Source: Kwoniella bestiolae CBS 10118
Taxonomy: Eukaryota; Basidiomycota; Tremellomycetes; Tremellales; Cryptococcaceae
Length of the DNA stretch: 64,000 bases
Assembly: GCF_000512585.2 (NCBI RefSeq)
Contig: NC_089242.1
Coordinates: forward strand, 868,001-932,000
Direction: 5' to 3'
Part shown: piece after piece, positions 34,799-46,837 of the stretch
Numbering within the stretch: the first letter of the stretch is position 1
How the letters are laid out: each line of letters starts with the position of its first letter
Program-made: the position numbers and the translations under genes
Notes under the pieces: generated by a model
Told to the model about the DNA's origin: nothing
The model's input: only the letters and a program-made list of their open reading frames with translations
Databases searched by the model: none

Positions 34799-37700
34799 AT
34801 GACCTTCCCCTCATCTGTCGAGCATCTCCCTCTGCCCCGGTCGAAGCAACGAACTCGAATCGCTAATCGAGAACGAGACGATGGACTCAATCAGATAGCT
34901 CCTGGAAAAGATCCAGAGCTTAGAGCAGAAGTAGTAGTAGGAGGGACTATACTGGATTTTGGGAGGAGTGGGGGAGTAGGGTTGGAGAGGAGTAAGAATG
35001 GTTGGGAGTGGGTTTGGGCTAGTGATGAGAGGGAAGGTGAGTTGGCACATTCATACAGCTGGAGAAACCGTAGCTGACTTCAAGCTGTAGACCTAAGGTA
35101 TAATACAGGAGAGAACTCCACTTGCTTGTTTCCTGCTACGAGGTCAATCGCCAAGGAGGTGAATCTGTCAGGGAAGGATATGATTGATCCGTCTGTAAGT
35201 GGACGATCTTCGTTGAACGTGGACCTCTCGCAGAAAATCCTCGTGTCGCTTAAAACATCAATGATAATTGAACCGTGATGACTGACGAAGTTTCCATGGT
35301 CCATCAGACAAAATACATCGAATCGCTCTGTTCACCCTACGAGCGATACGGTCTACGGGAAGCTCTAGCTTCTATACTTGACGAAGACCCGATTGATCAA
35401 GCTGGCCCTTCAAATACATCGAAACAGCGTGGAATACCAGAAAAGGAGAGAGACGTGTATTCTGGACCTAAATTAGCATTGATAGAGAACCCCAGAGCAA
35501 GGATTGCGAAATCGTTGCTGGCCTTCCCAGCTGGTGAAGTGGGACATCATTTGAGTAAGCTGATTCCTCCTTCTTACATTCCGAATTACCTGGACCTAGG
35601 ATAGACGTGGCTGATATTCCCGTTGACGCTATAGATATCAGTCCATTTTTGCCTGTCAATAGTACGAAAGTGGACCAAAGGAGTAGACTCCATTTTTTAC
35701 CTACTCACAAATCGGTAGAAAGGTTCCCCACCCCCATATTGCAAATCATTGGTTCCCCAGTCGTTTCTAGCTCACGTATTGATCGTAAGTTATCTGTCAT
35801 TTTGCGTGTGCGATTTGTCAATGACAAGCGCGCAGTGTAACTGATGTCTACCCGGTACTTTAGGCGAAGCTACCGCTCTTCTCGTTAGATTACAATCAAC
35901 AACCCACCTTCTCAATCTCATTCCTGATCATACGTACATTCCACCAAGCTCAGAAGCACCTGTCATATCCCAGCGGACAGCATCATTATCTTATGAAGAT
36001 ACAGAAGGGAGAAGACATGTAGACGTAGCGCTAGATCCGAAGATATGGTCTAGGGTCCTGGTGGTAGATGACTGCGGTGGTGTGTGGTTATGGTGGGAAG
36101 AGAAAGATAACAGGAATGGTAGGATTGAGAAGTCTTGGAATCTGTACGTCAACATCAGCTGGCAAAGACTGATCTCAGATGGGAACGAAGAGGAAGCTGA
36201 TACACGCTTCATTCAGACGGAAGATTCGGGACAAGATTACAGATGAAAGGCATGAGTTCTTCAGGATTGCATTTGGAACGAAGCCAGATACGGCTATGGT
36301 GATTTCACTGAGAGAGGCTGTACTTATCGATTTAAACGTGAGTATTCCTCTTCCTATGGATCTGTCCTTTGGCTGATCGTAAAGATGAAGGACCCCAATC
36401 ACCCCTCGACTACTCTTCTCACCTTGCAGGGCCGAGATCGCCAGTTCACTTCGATCGACAAGACAGCTTTGCAGCGGAGGTCGCAGCATACCGTCTTATC
36501 CACCAATCACGAGGTGATATGGATCAATGAGAGTAAACCTGGTGCACCGGTGATGAGCTGGAAACACGATTATGGTACCTCGGCAGAGTTGGAAGTGGGT
36601 GTGATACCTGGTTTGACGAGTAAAGGTGAGCACTTCCGGACGTTACGCTAATTCATCCGACCGCTCATCTGTGATCTATCAGATTCGTGCATCACATTGT
36701 ACTCTTCGATACAGCGATTCATGATGGTATTTCCCATTACGAAATCAACCCAGCTCCGATCTCTCTCCCATCCATACCATCTCAACATTCCCATCGACGG
36801 GTTGAGTTCGATCATACCATTCACTCCTGCTTCTTTCCGTCATTGGCGATGCTTGATTGGCTTGACGCTGGACGGGGCGATTCAGGCTATTCCCATCTTA
36901 CCTGCGAATGGGAAAACAAGTCCTACAAGGAGTGATCTGAAGAAACCTGTAACTGAGTTGAAAACCATCTGGGACGAGCATGTTCAGGCATTGCAGGAGA
37001 GATTGAGAAATGAAGCGAAGGAGGAAGATAGGGAGAACGTAAAGTCTGGGAGAGAGTTGGACCTGAGATGGGCATGGCTTGGTGAGGCCCTTCTTCTTCA
37101 TTGAGATCCTCGAATGGATGGTCAATCACTGATTTGTATTGCATTGTAGAAATCAATCAATCAACTAGGAATGCCGAGCAGGAAGTATACTTCCACCCTG
37201 AGGAGTTCGAGCAGTACCTGAGAGAGTTGGATGCTCCGTTAGAACACCTTATGACAGCGTAAGTGGTCCCGGTCTCATAGAGCCTCCAGGTCGATCTTGA
37301 AACTTATCGATACGTTCATGCATTGTAGAGCTGATCTAGCACGAGATTCGATCTATCCCGAGCCAACCGAGCTGCAATCTCACTTACTCAATGCACTTCC
37401 TATACATCCTCAAGCATCCAGAACCACCCTCGAGTCATTATCCCAAGTAAATCTATCCAAGCATTTACCGGTCATTTCGACATTCAATCAAAACCTACCT
37501 ATACTCGACAATTGTCGACCACCTTTTCGATCAATGTCCTCCAAAGATAGCTCGACCAATCCAGAACTCTCCCCTGAGAATATATACGAGATACTCAAGA
37601 CGTCCTTTCCGGCCTGTAGCAGGAACCACACAGCTCAACTAGCTTTGAATCTGAATCTCTCAACCACAATCCTATCTTCCGAACCGATATCCCTCCTCAA

Positions 37701-38424
37701 TCCTCAAGATGAATTCCAAGATACCCAAGTGACGGAACCTGATGATCTATTCACCAGGGCGGCAGGACTGAGTCTGAGCGAGAAGGAACCACCTAAAATC
37801 ACTTACCATCATCTGGTGCCCAAGCTCGATAATCTTGATGAATATGAAGGTCCAACATCTGATGTAATAAACGGGAAAGATGAAGACAAAGAGGATGGAC
37901 TGCAGCATCTGACTGCCAGGGGTTTACTAGGAGACTGGACGTTGGGCACCAGCCCTCTAAAGCACACTTGGACCTCGTGGAGGAAAGACCAAGATCATGT
38001 TGAAACTCTTCAATCCCAGCATGCTCGTCCAATTCACTCGCAGACACAGATCAAGACCTCCTTATCGCAAAACGAAAGAATGATCAAACCTCTACCTTCC
38101 CCCTCGCAATTCAGGTACTCTCAACCCACTCATTCCCTCACTCAACAACCTTCGTATCACTTCGCTCATACTCCACCTATACTGTCCACTCAACCAACGA
38201 AGAACAGAGGATTGGCACCTACATTCAGTTTACCGAATCTCAAACATTATCCTCCGGAGGTTGGTATGACAAGGTCTTCGCCGCCTCCACAACAGGATCT
38301 AGGCTCGAGCCAGCCGATGGAGGAGCCACAATGGGCCGCTACACAGGTTGAGAGAGGGGTGTTTGGGGGGAGGGAGAAGGAGAAGAAGAAGAAGAAGGAG
38401 AAGAAAAGGATAGGGGGGTTTTGA
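34799..38424 (+). CDS. RNA polymerase I core factor RRN6-like protein
   Basis: About eleven exons splice in frame from MTFPSSVEHLPLPRSKQRTR to a lysine-rich end. The N-terminal two thirds have beta-propeller-like blades (RSRVLVVDDCGGVWLWWEEK, HTVLSTNHEVIWINESKPGA, followed by PVMSWKHDYGT). The C-terminal part is disordered and ends GVFGGREKEKKKKKEKKRIGGF in essence: a G-x-F-G-G motif, a poly-lysine run and a terminal GGF, which I associate with fungal Rrn6-like proteins. Rrn6 works in the core factor that recruits Pol I to the rDNA promoter in the nucleolus. The assignment rests on architecture and this tail, so it is moderate. One internal acceptor near 36218 was chosen because the nearer AG gives a stop. 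Confidence 0.6.
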
Positions 38425-38547
38425 TGTGCCGAATATCTTCTGATGTTCCCATAACCATCTTCTCATTGTGCAGTATAGTATAATGTGATGTCGCATGCAT
38501 AATATTGGATAGGGTACAACGTTAAAGTACATTTCACTCTTAAATTC

Positions 38548-40438
38548 TTACTCCTTTCTTATCTTTTTCCTACTTGTATTCTCACTCCGTACATTTCGTT
38601 TCTCACCTACATTCTTTCCTTCATCTACTTCCGCGTCCGCCTTGTTAGTCTTGGTCTTCGCTCTACTTGTCGTCCTGGCTTTAGCTCGCGAAGCAGCCGT
38701 GGATAGAGGTTTATCGTGAGCTACCCCACCTTCGCTCGCTTTGAGGATTCTAACCTTTCGGGGTGTTTTGGGCTTGGGATTGATGGTGGCAGAAGAGGAA
38801 GAAGTAGAGACGGTTCGTGACGTCTTGCGTGTGGGATTGATAGTGGGGTCAGGAAGCTGAGATCGATCCTGGGTGGGACGTAGTCGGGAAGTATCTCTGA
38901 CTTGGGGAATGGATTTGATCTGAGTGGAGGTGGTGGGGAGAATTGGATATAGATTTACAGGCTTAAATCGCGTTGTGGATGGTTCAGGTTTGATGATCTC
39001 TCTCGTGGATGGTAGACCATTGAGCGGAGGTACGCTCCTTGGTCGCGGTTTCGAAGTCTCAGGTTTCGCATTAGGTATCACCTCGTTCTGCCCCTCGTCC
39101 TCATCATCATCTTCATCGGGTATGATCAATACAGGTACAGCTCGTCCTTTCCCTTTCTTACTGCTTGCCATTATATTTTCCGGATTGAAGAGCCTATCAC
39201 TCTGTCCTATCCTTGCTCGAGGTCCGGCGGGTTTTAATCTCTGATTTGAACCATGACTGTTTATCAAGTCCACCCCATTCATTAGCGAGTCGTCATCCGC
39301 AACAGCATTATTCTGCACTCTGTTTCCTCTGGGCGATCTTCTGATCTCCCTTACCTCTTCTACACCTAGCAGCAAGCGACTGCCATTTGCTGCAACGGAT
39401 CTACGAGGCGTACTTGGTCCTGCTATTTCCTCAATCTCAGGCGAAGAAGGTGGTGATGGTGATAAGATCCTGGGAGTAGCAGGAGGATCGAGGAATGAAA
39501 TTGATCTTCTAGGTGTCAAGGGTCGAGGCGAGGGATGGCGAAGGAGGATCGAGCCTGGGATATTAGGTGGAGGGGAGAGGAAAGATGCTCTGATATGATC
39601 CTCATCTACTGTTGGTCGATCCTGCTGAATTTGCTCGACTATTCTTGGCGGGGTACTGGGATTGGGGGATGAATGAGATTTGACGAGATTGGTGATTCCG
39701 TGTATTGTTGATTTCAATGAGGTGCCTGAGATTCTTAAGGTGGTGAAGATGAGGGATACTGGGACTTGGAGGGTATAGTGGAATAGCAAGACACCGATGG
39801 ATTGGATGAGAAGTACTGTTAGATCGATGGGGGGTTCGTATGGCCGGATAGCGGGGGTGAGGATGTGGTGGAAGATGTGGGAGGATACCTGCGATGTGAA
39901 CCAGCTATATTAACGCCTGTGGCAAAACATGTATTGGAAAGCTGGTAAGAGAGTGGAGTGTATACAAAATCTACTACTCACAGATAGTCGCATGCACAGA
40001 AAGGCAATGCATATGGCGGCTTTAACGGGTGAGTAGAAAGGTATCCAGCTTAACATCGTAGAAAGGACTGGTCCAGCTGTTTGAGCTATAACCTGAAGAA
40101 GGTCCATGATTAGCTCTCAATCGCACATTGCTAACGGGAGACAGATGGGTAGCTGACTTACGTAGATGACCCAGCAAATCAGACTCTCCTTCATAGCCTT
40201 CTTCCTCGTGTTCACACCTATCCTCCTTCCATTTGGGCGGATGAGACGAAACGCTCGGAACGTATCTAGCACGTTGAGCATAAGCCTGAGGAGTCAGAAG
40301 TCAGCATACATGATTGGCATAGCACTGCTTCAGGGTAGCTCACCAGATGACTCGAGTGGTTGACCCTCGAGATGATAGGTAGTACCATATCACCCCTACA
40401 GCCAGAAGAGGGAGGAAGGAAGAAGTGGAGGTTGACAT
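38548..40438 (-). CDS. TB2/DP1/HVA22 (REEP-like) membrane protein with long disordered tail
   Basis: The start MSTSTSSFLPLLAVGVIWYY opens a hydrophobic segment. Exon 2 gives LMLNVLDTFRAFRLIRP and a basic loop, and exon 3 gives CWVIYVIAQTAGPVLSTMLS and WIPFYSPVKAAICIAFLCMR, matching the TB2/DP1/HVA22 pattern (W-x-x-Y ... SW-x-P-x-Y ... K). The last exon adds a helix and about 400 residues of disordered Ser/Pro/Arg sequence ending in basic clusters (SRKKIRKE). Family members (Yop1, REEPs) shape tubular ER. The long tail resembles the REEP1-4 side, where a C-terminal region binds microtubules; whether this one does is unknown. The acceptor of the last exon is placed at GCAG just before GTATCC, giving SVSSHIF. 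Confidence 0.7.
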
Positions 40439-40770
40439 TCTGGTCTGTCGAGGTGCACTATCCCCTCTGATGATGTGGGCGTTGTCTCACGCCATATGCG
40501 CAGTGTGTGTGAAGTGGTGGGATGGTGTCGGATCAGGTTTTGCGATGTTGATGCAGTAGAAAGAAACAAGAAAAGGACTGAAGAGAGAGCGGAGAGCAAG
40601 AGAAGGTTGACCATAAGTTCATGTTTTCCATCTTCATCATCAGTCGCAAAAACACACGCGCATCACTCAATCACTTCCACGTGGACCTTTATTACTTGAA
40701 TGGTATTTTCTCGTAATTTATCCCAAATATAGTGCCAGCATATCACCAAACGATTCACCTACTCACTAAC

Positions 40771-40925
40771 ACCCATCCATCCATCCATCCATCCCCCTTC
40801 TCTCTTCTCTCTTTCTCTCTTGCTCTTTCTCTTCATTCTTTAGCATTCATATTCAGATTCACTTTACTCTTTCATTTCGTCTCGTTCTTTCTTCTGTATC
40901 CTTATACCCTTCTCCAATACATACA
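40771..40925 (+). promoter_or_regulatory. CT-rich leader with (CATC)n repeat upstream of SCD6
   Basis: Five to six CATC units at about 40772-40793 are followed by a 100-nt pyrimidine-rich tract running up to the SCD6 start codon. CT-rich tracts of this kind are common just upstream of strongly transcribed fungal genes. A role in start-site choice is an inference. Confidence 0.5.
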
Positions 40926-42429
40926 ATGGCTGTAGATTATACTCAATTCAAAGGGTAAGCTACCATTATTTCATCCCTCTCGCGAGATAGATAGCTTATA
41001 TCTACCTTGTCATCCTTAGCAAACCTTTCCAGGTAATCTCCAAATTAGGAGTACGATACACAGGTATATTCGATCATATCAACCAGGATGATCAGACGAT
41101 ATGTCTAGCACAAGGTAAGCTGCCTTTGTCATTCCGAGCTCTATAGCATAGCTGACGTGTGATGGTAGTGTACAACCATGGTACCGAGGATAGACCCACG
41201 GCTAGGAAATTACCTGGTTCGAATAAGTCGTTGGGATGGGTCAGATTTCAGTGAGTTTTGCTGCACAGGATCCTTTGAGGAAATAGCTAACAGTATTCCG
41301 CTCAGTACCGAGTCTATCGAATCTCTAGCTTTGGTGGAAAACTACATCCCACCTGGAGAAGAAGCTCCTGTTGATCCCATACTAGCTTCTGTCGTGAGTG
41401 GTGACCTCATCCTGCATTCTCGTATTACCGTTATGTTTCAATCTACCATTCTCCTGAAACTATACATCCTCTTTCCTCAACTCATGATGAAGCATTTTTC
41501 GGATGTAAAGTGTCCTACGGGACCGATGTCCGAGAGCGCAAAAACCGTGTGGACACCTCCGTTGCCTTCCTTCTGATCCATCGCCTCTCCAACTCTGTAT
41601 TGCTTTATCTCTCACAAGCAAGATGGCAGTAGCTGACGTGATACCTCGCTTATCACAGAGCCAGAGCGCACCTCAAGCTGCTCAAGCCCCTTCTCACCCA
41701 CCTCAACCACCTTCCGGTCTAGCAGCAGCTTCCTCCTCTCAACCCCGAAAACAGTCATTCGACCTGCCTCCAAAACCTACTGGCGCAGCTATCTCCGCAG
41801 CAACAGCTTTAGACAGAGTACAGCGATCCCTGTCAGACCTCCATGTGAATGATGACTCTAGTAGACCAAGGAGGGGTCCACGAGCTCAACCTATCGAAGT
41901 TCCCGATACCGAATTCGACTTCGCGGCGAACAACGAGAAGTTCGAGAAAGAAAAGGAGAAAGAAGCGAATGGTAATGACAATGGGCAAGGTGAAGATGGG
42001 ACGAATGAGATTGGTGAACCTGATGCCCAACCCCATCCTTCCGCCTTGGCCTCGTCACCTCAGAAGGAAGATAAACCTAAACCCGAACCTGTTAAATACA
42101 ACAAATCAAGTTTCTTCGATAATCTATCGACCGAGACGGCAAGAGTATCAAGAGCGGATGAACGACATAGAAATTTCGATACGTTTGGTGAAGCTGGGGG
42201 ACCAGGTTACAATCAACAGGGAGGTGGGTATAGAGGTAGGGGTGGTTTCAATAGAGGTGGTCAGCAGGGATATAACAATCGAGGTGGACGGGGTGGATAC
42301 AACCGAGGTGGAAGAGGGGGATATGGTGGTCAGCAGGGACCGGGGTATCAGCAAGGTGGTTATGGTGGACAGAGGCAGTACTATAACAACAATAGACAAC
42401 AGGGTCAAGGTGAGAATGAATTAGCGTAA
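40926..42429 (+). CDS. SCD6: SCD6/LSM14-family mRNP protein
   Basis: Exons 40926-40954, 41020-41114, 41169-41250, 41306-41393 and 41659-42429 sum to 354 residues. The N-terminal LSm domain (KPFQVISKLGVRYTGIFDHI, LAQVYNHGTEDRPTARK) is followed by a linker, an FDF motif (DTEFDFAANNEKFEKE), an FFD box (YNKSSFFDNLS), a TFG box (HRNFDTFGEAGG) and a C-terminal RGG tail. That order is diagnostic of the Scd6/LSM14/Tral family, which represses translation and promotes decapping through Dhh1 and eIF4G in P-bodies. The fourth intron is long (41394-41658). Confidence 0.95.
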
Positions 42430-42661
42430 GAAGTCAAAAATCAGAATATGATGTTGTATATAAAGTAGAATATTCAAGTATAAATTTAAATGTATCATCA
42501 ATGTTATCAGTGCGAGATGTCCAGCAGCTGGACCATTCAGCCGCTAGGAGATCGAGATTGTTATGAGATTGACTCCGAATGCATATATGTCTAGAATGTG
42601 ATTCTACATATCTATCGTTCATACCAACTTATTCATCATGCTACTCTGAACTCTCACCGAC

Positions 42662-43591
42662 CTACCCAAACACTCTAGACCAAACCGCATCAAAAACCCC
42701 CTGAATCCCCCTCCCAATCAAAGGATACCTCCCCCAAACGCCCCTCCAAAACACCGCCAACAACGTCCCATACACCGCCCCGCCAACCACTTGCTCCCAC
42801 GTATGATACCCCAGCTGTTTCCTACTCCACAACCCTAATACCCAATATGTACTTACCCCAACCCCTGCCATCCAGTCCAGTGGGGTGGGGAGGAGGTGAA
42901 CATAGGGAATGAGGTAGATGAAGTAGAATGTCAGTGCTGTGGAATGGGTTGAGGGCATGCCGTACGTCCGTTTGGGGCGGATCTTCGAGGGTGTTGAAGA
43001 TGGGTCGGGGGGTGGGGGACGGGGATTGCGGATGAGGTTTTTCAAGACTTTGGCTATGGGGGAGTTAGCTTGGTTCTTTCGATGTTGATTGGCATTCTTA
43101 TACTTGATGTTATTCTGATCGAGATAAGAGTTGGAAACGGAGCTCATTGGATGGTTTGAGGGTTTGAATGTATCATACCAAGTATGCAAACCACTCACCC
43201 GACAAAGAAGAGTTCAGAGCACCAATCGCGAACCATACCACATGAGCATCTCGGGTGTACAAAATCGCCAGAGCAGTGGTGAGCGTGACTGTTATGTGGG
43301 TCTATATATTCCCCACATTACAATACAGCTCAGCACGATATTCTAGCTTACATAGCACGGAAGATGTACCCACCTCATCGAGGATGTATAGGAGTAACGA
43401 AGGGTAGTCACTTGGTTTGTGGGGTTTGAAAATACCCATCGTTCTTTGTCTGAAATTCGACTGGCCTGCTGGTTTGTCTCTTCTTGGATTGAGAGTCAGG
43501 GCTGTAAGCGTAGGTTGAATGGAAAGTGACAGTAAACAGACATTCACTTATCTTTTAATTTTCCATACTCACTCTTTTCATCATACTGCAT
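42662..43591 (-). CDS. CAX4: dolichyl-diphosphate phosphatase (PAP2 family, CAX4/DOLPP1-type)
   Basis: The spliced protein starts MQYDEK and contains the three lipid-phosphatase motifs in order: KNLIRNPRP (KX6RP), YGMPSTHSTALTF (PSxHS, catalytic His) and SRKQLGYHTWEQVVGG (SRX5HX3Q). YGMPSTHS and GYHTWEQ are typical of the DOLPP1/Cax4 branch. This ER enzyme removes phosphate from dolichyl diphosphate on the luminal side to recycle the carrier for N-glycosylation. Several hydrophobic segments (THITVTLTTALAILYT, ALTFYFIYLIPYVHLLP) fit a multi-pass membrane protein. It is divergent from COA5 with about 320 bp between the starts. The short first exon (19 nt) is inferred from splice phase. Confidence 0.88.
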
Positions 43592-43909
43592 AATGTCAAC
43601 TCAGGCACGGGTGGTAACGGAACATCTCGAATCCAACTTTTTGGATGTGTCTTGTTTTGACTTTACCATCGTACTGTTGTATTCAATTGCCACCTAACAT
43701 TCCATACTCTTACCCTCGTATATCCTCATCAGACCAAGCCTAGAAGAGGTAGACGAACAGTCTATCCGCAACATATCAGAATCCTTATAACCCAGACCGT
43801 ACGCCCCACTTCCCCCCCATCACCTCCCTGATTCATCGGCAACGTCGAATCGCCCACACCGCATAGGCAAAGAGGGACTGAAACGACAAGACAAAAAGCT
43901 CAAGAAACG
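43592..43909. promoter_or_regulatory. shared divergent promoter (CAX4 / COA5)
   Basis: The 318 bases between two divergent start codons hold no coding frame of their own. Control of both genes must fit into this short space. Confidence 0.5.
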
Positions 43910-44478
43910 ATGTCACCCCCCGCCGCATGCCAAGAAGCAAGGGAAGAGCTGATAGCGTGTCTGCTAAGGACAGATTGGTGAGCACCTGATCCATCATCGT
44001 ACCTCTCTTTTCCATTACTTCCCCTACCCTCGTCCCCAGTGACCGATAATCGACTGACCTGTGTTGTTATCACCTACCGTAGCGTGCTGAAATCCGGCAA
44101 AACACCTACAGAATGCTTACATCACCCTCAAGAGCTTCCACTGCAATGTCAACATCTAATAGCGAGGTTCGCGGACTGCAAGAAGGGGATGGTGAGTTTA
44201 TCAGACCAATCTACTATCTCATATTACATATAACAGATCAACCTCCCATTCTGTATCATCATTTATCACTTATATCTTCGATCCGTCGATACCATCTCTA
44301 CATCGCCGTGCGGGTTCGCAGCTGACCTCTACCCATCGCACAGCTCGACATGCGAAGGCGTTTTCGTGGGAATCACCTATCAGAAACTGCCAAAGCTGCT
44401 GCAAGAGGGGAGATGCTCAATCAGGGGGCGGTGGATATCATACCGGATAGGAATCCGAATGAAGATAGTAGGCGTTGA
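43910..44478 (+). CDS. PET191: cytochrome c oxidase assembly factor PET191/COA5
   Basis: Three exons (43910-43977, 44083-44191, 44344-44478) sum to 103 residues beginning MSPPAACQEAREELIACLLR. Cys residues form CX9C (Cys7/Cys17) and further Cys pairs in DCVLKSGKTPTEC and QCQHLIARFADCKKGM, followed by LDMRRRFRGN. This is the Pet191/COA5 signature. The protein sits in the mitochondrial intermembrane space or inner membrane and is needed to assemble complex IV. A C-terminal extension of about 30 residues after RFRGN is typical of fungal orthologues. It is convergent with HUS1. Confidence 0.93.
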
Positions 44479-44730
44479 GAGTGCTCTTTTGAGAGATGTA
44501 TAGATGTCACTATGGGAATCGATCGGAGCTAATTTTAAACGAAGTTCTGGGTTCATACAGGTGTCCATCTCACTGCTGAATGTATGATACACTAATACAA
44601 CTTGTCATACAAAATGGAGATACACTTGGTTTCACAAACACCCATTTCACCCTTCTTTTCCTCGAAGCCTAACATCTGTCTCGCTTTCCCAACATAACTC
44701 GTCCACACACAGCCCTTCCTCCTACTTCCA

Positions 44731-46286
44731 CTAATCATCCGTTATCTTCGCGGGAATGAAGAAAGTCAACACACCCCCAGCTTCGTTGAGCTCGCCTAGA
44801 GTGGTATCATCACGTATAAGCTATCCGATCGGCAAAGCCAAGCCTCAAATTCGGCAGCTCACCTATGTACACATAAGCGATCAAACAGTGATCTTCGCAT
44901 ATACCTAAACAATGCCATCTATCAGCTGAGGTCTCCGTTGACACTTCGAACACCATCCAGCTGACATGCAATAGCCGTCCCTCCCACCAAATGCGATGTG
45001 AGGAATTTGAGGAACCCCTTGATAGCCACTGAGACTGTGAACATATGATCAGGAGGCGGAAGAGGTTGTTCTTCTTCGTTTGCTATGATATAAATGCTTG
45101 ATCAGCTTGAATTCGTCACCTTACTACGACGAGTTGGTAACAACTGACAATTTGCAGTAGGCACATTGAGTTCGTTCCATGTGGTGGTCAGGTTCACCCT
45201 TGACGATTTTGCAGTCAATTCTAATCTTCCCTCCTGCGCCAGAAATCCAATGTCAGCTGTCTATCCCGTCATGCTTTGCATACACAAGTCACAACTGACA
45301 TGATTTGCCGATACTTTCACATCATCCGCTAGATGACTCAATCTCGACACTATATTCCTCAATTCCAGAAGATTAGGCAGTACCACGTGAATCTGTGTTG
45401 AACATATACCATATAAGCTTGGTCAAACTCTTGAACGAGGTCTCGAGGGGGAAGCTTACATCGGGTTGAGGACATAGCGGTTCATTCAGCTCTGCCTGTC
45501 TTTTCGGCGAGAGAATCTTGACCGGTATTTCATGGGTGATGGACATAGGTTTTCGTTGTGCCTGCAATCATTCGGTGATACCATCAGCCTACAGCAACCT
45601 TTATCGGTATCAATCAAAATTCAAACAGAATACGGAAAGCTCACTGTATATCCACGTATCTCAAAAGCCCATATAGGTTGTTGACCCTTCTTATTCAATT
45701 TCAGCGTGACATCTGATTCTGTCAATGCTGCTGTTGATTTTGATTCTGTTATACTTCCCACTATTCAACAGGATATCAGCTTTAGCCCTCATTGGCCGGT
45801 GGGAGGGTCGAGAAGCTATCAGCTCACCTGAGCTGTCCGCACTTCTCAATACCTTCAACAACGAGTCCAGGTGCAGTTCCACCCATATTTCGTTATTCGC
45901 ATTTGACTCTATCTTATATGCGTCGAACAGTGTTGCCTGGAATTACCGCGCATAAGCTAATATAATGCCCAGAGTGTCAGAATCGAAGCTTACCACTTTC
46001 ACCTGACTGAGAATTTCACATCAGCTATACATGAATAGAAGCGATCCGACAAGCTGACACTCACGACCATACTTGTACACCGGTGGAACTCTCATTACCA
46101 GGTACGATGAAATGTACTTGATCGGGTGATAGGCGTATGACGCATGATCGAGCTAATGCTGCTAAAGATCTCGTTATCTCTACAGGAGGACAGTCAGCTT
46201 AACGGCCGACACAAAGAGAGTTTCTAAGCTGAGCTTCACTTGCTATGTAGTAAGGCTACGTTCGAGATACCCGTTCTAAACCTCAT
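44731..46286 (-). CDS. HUS1: HUS1, DNA-damage checkpoint clamp subunit
   Basis: About ten exons splice to roughly 300 residues starting MRFRTGISNVALLHK. Conserved Hus1 blocks are ITRSLAALARSCVIRLSPDQ, NNEIWVELHLDSLLKVLRSA, ITHEIPVKILSPKRQAELNE, PQPDIHVVLPNLLELRNIVS and the ending GVLTFFIPAKITDD. Hus1 forms the 9-1-1 clamp with Rad9 and Rad1 and is loaded at damaged DNA to activate ATR/Mec1-type signalling. The first intron has a GC donor (GCAAGT at 46243); only this choice gives HKITRSLAAL in frame. One exon is 13 nt (45994-46006, residues SQVKV). The final acceptor choice, giving ACICEDHCLIAYVYIG, skips an earlier AG. Confidence 0.9.
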
Positions 46287-46837
46287 CTCTCTTCTTTTTC
46301 CTTCTTCCTCTTCCTCGATTGACTCTTCCTGTTCCTGGCCGAGCTGACTGTTTATTCTCTGTGTAGGTATCTGGATGAAGCGAGTCCACTGAACACCAAG
46401 TGACGTGGTTGGTGCAAGCTGTAGGGATGTTCGACCGAGTCAGTGAAGAGTATAAGTATGAGGTGAAAGAACAAGATCAAGAGGCAATATCAATAGTCAT
46501 CTTTCCTTCCGTCCAGTCAACTTTCTTTTTATGAACGCGTTAGGAATGGTCTACCTCCACTCGGTCTGTGTATGTAAATGAGCCCCCCAATTATGAAACC
46601 GAGGTTGTTAATTTGATTCCGCTGGATCTACGCGGTCACCGTGTTTGTTGTATGGTGGTTGTATGGTGGTGTATATGGTCGTCGTCATAACCCATAACCC
46701 GTGCACAGCCTACTGCCTACAACGACCCTCCTCCCTCCTTCTCACGTAGATCATCTATAACTTATCAACAACCACTTATCAACCCATAACACTTCACTCA
46801 CCTCCTACACCCCATACCACCACAAGCAACCACCAAC
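46287..46837. promoter_or_regulatory. divergent promoter region (HUS1 / R-SNARE)
   Basis: About 550 bases between divergent genes. It contains short direct repeats of TTGTATGGTGG near 46650-46670 and of ATAACCC near 46688-46700, and a pyrimidine-rich, ACCAC-rich leader before the SNARE gene. No coding frame supported. Confidence 0.45.
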
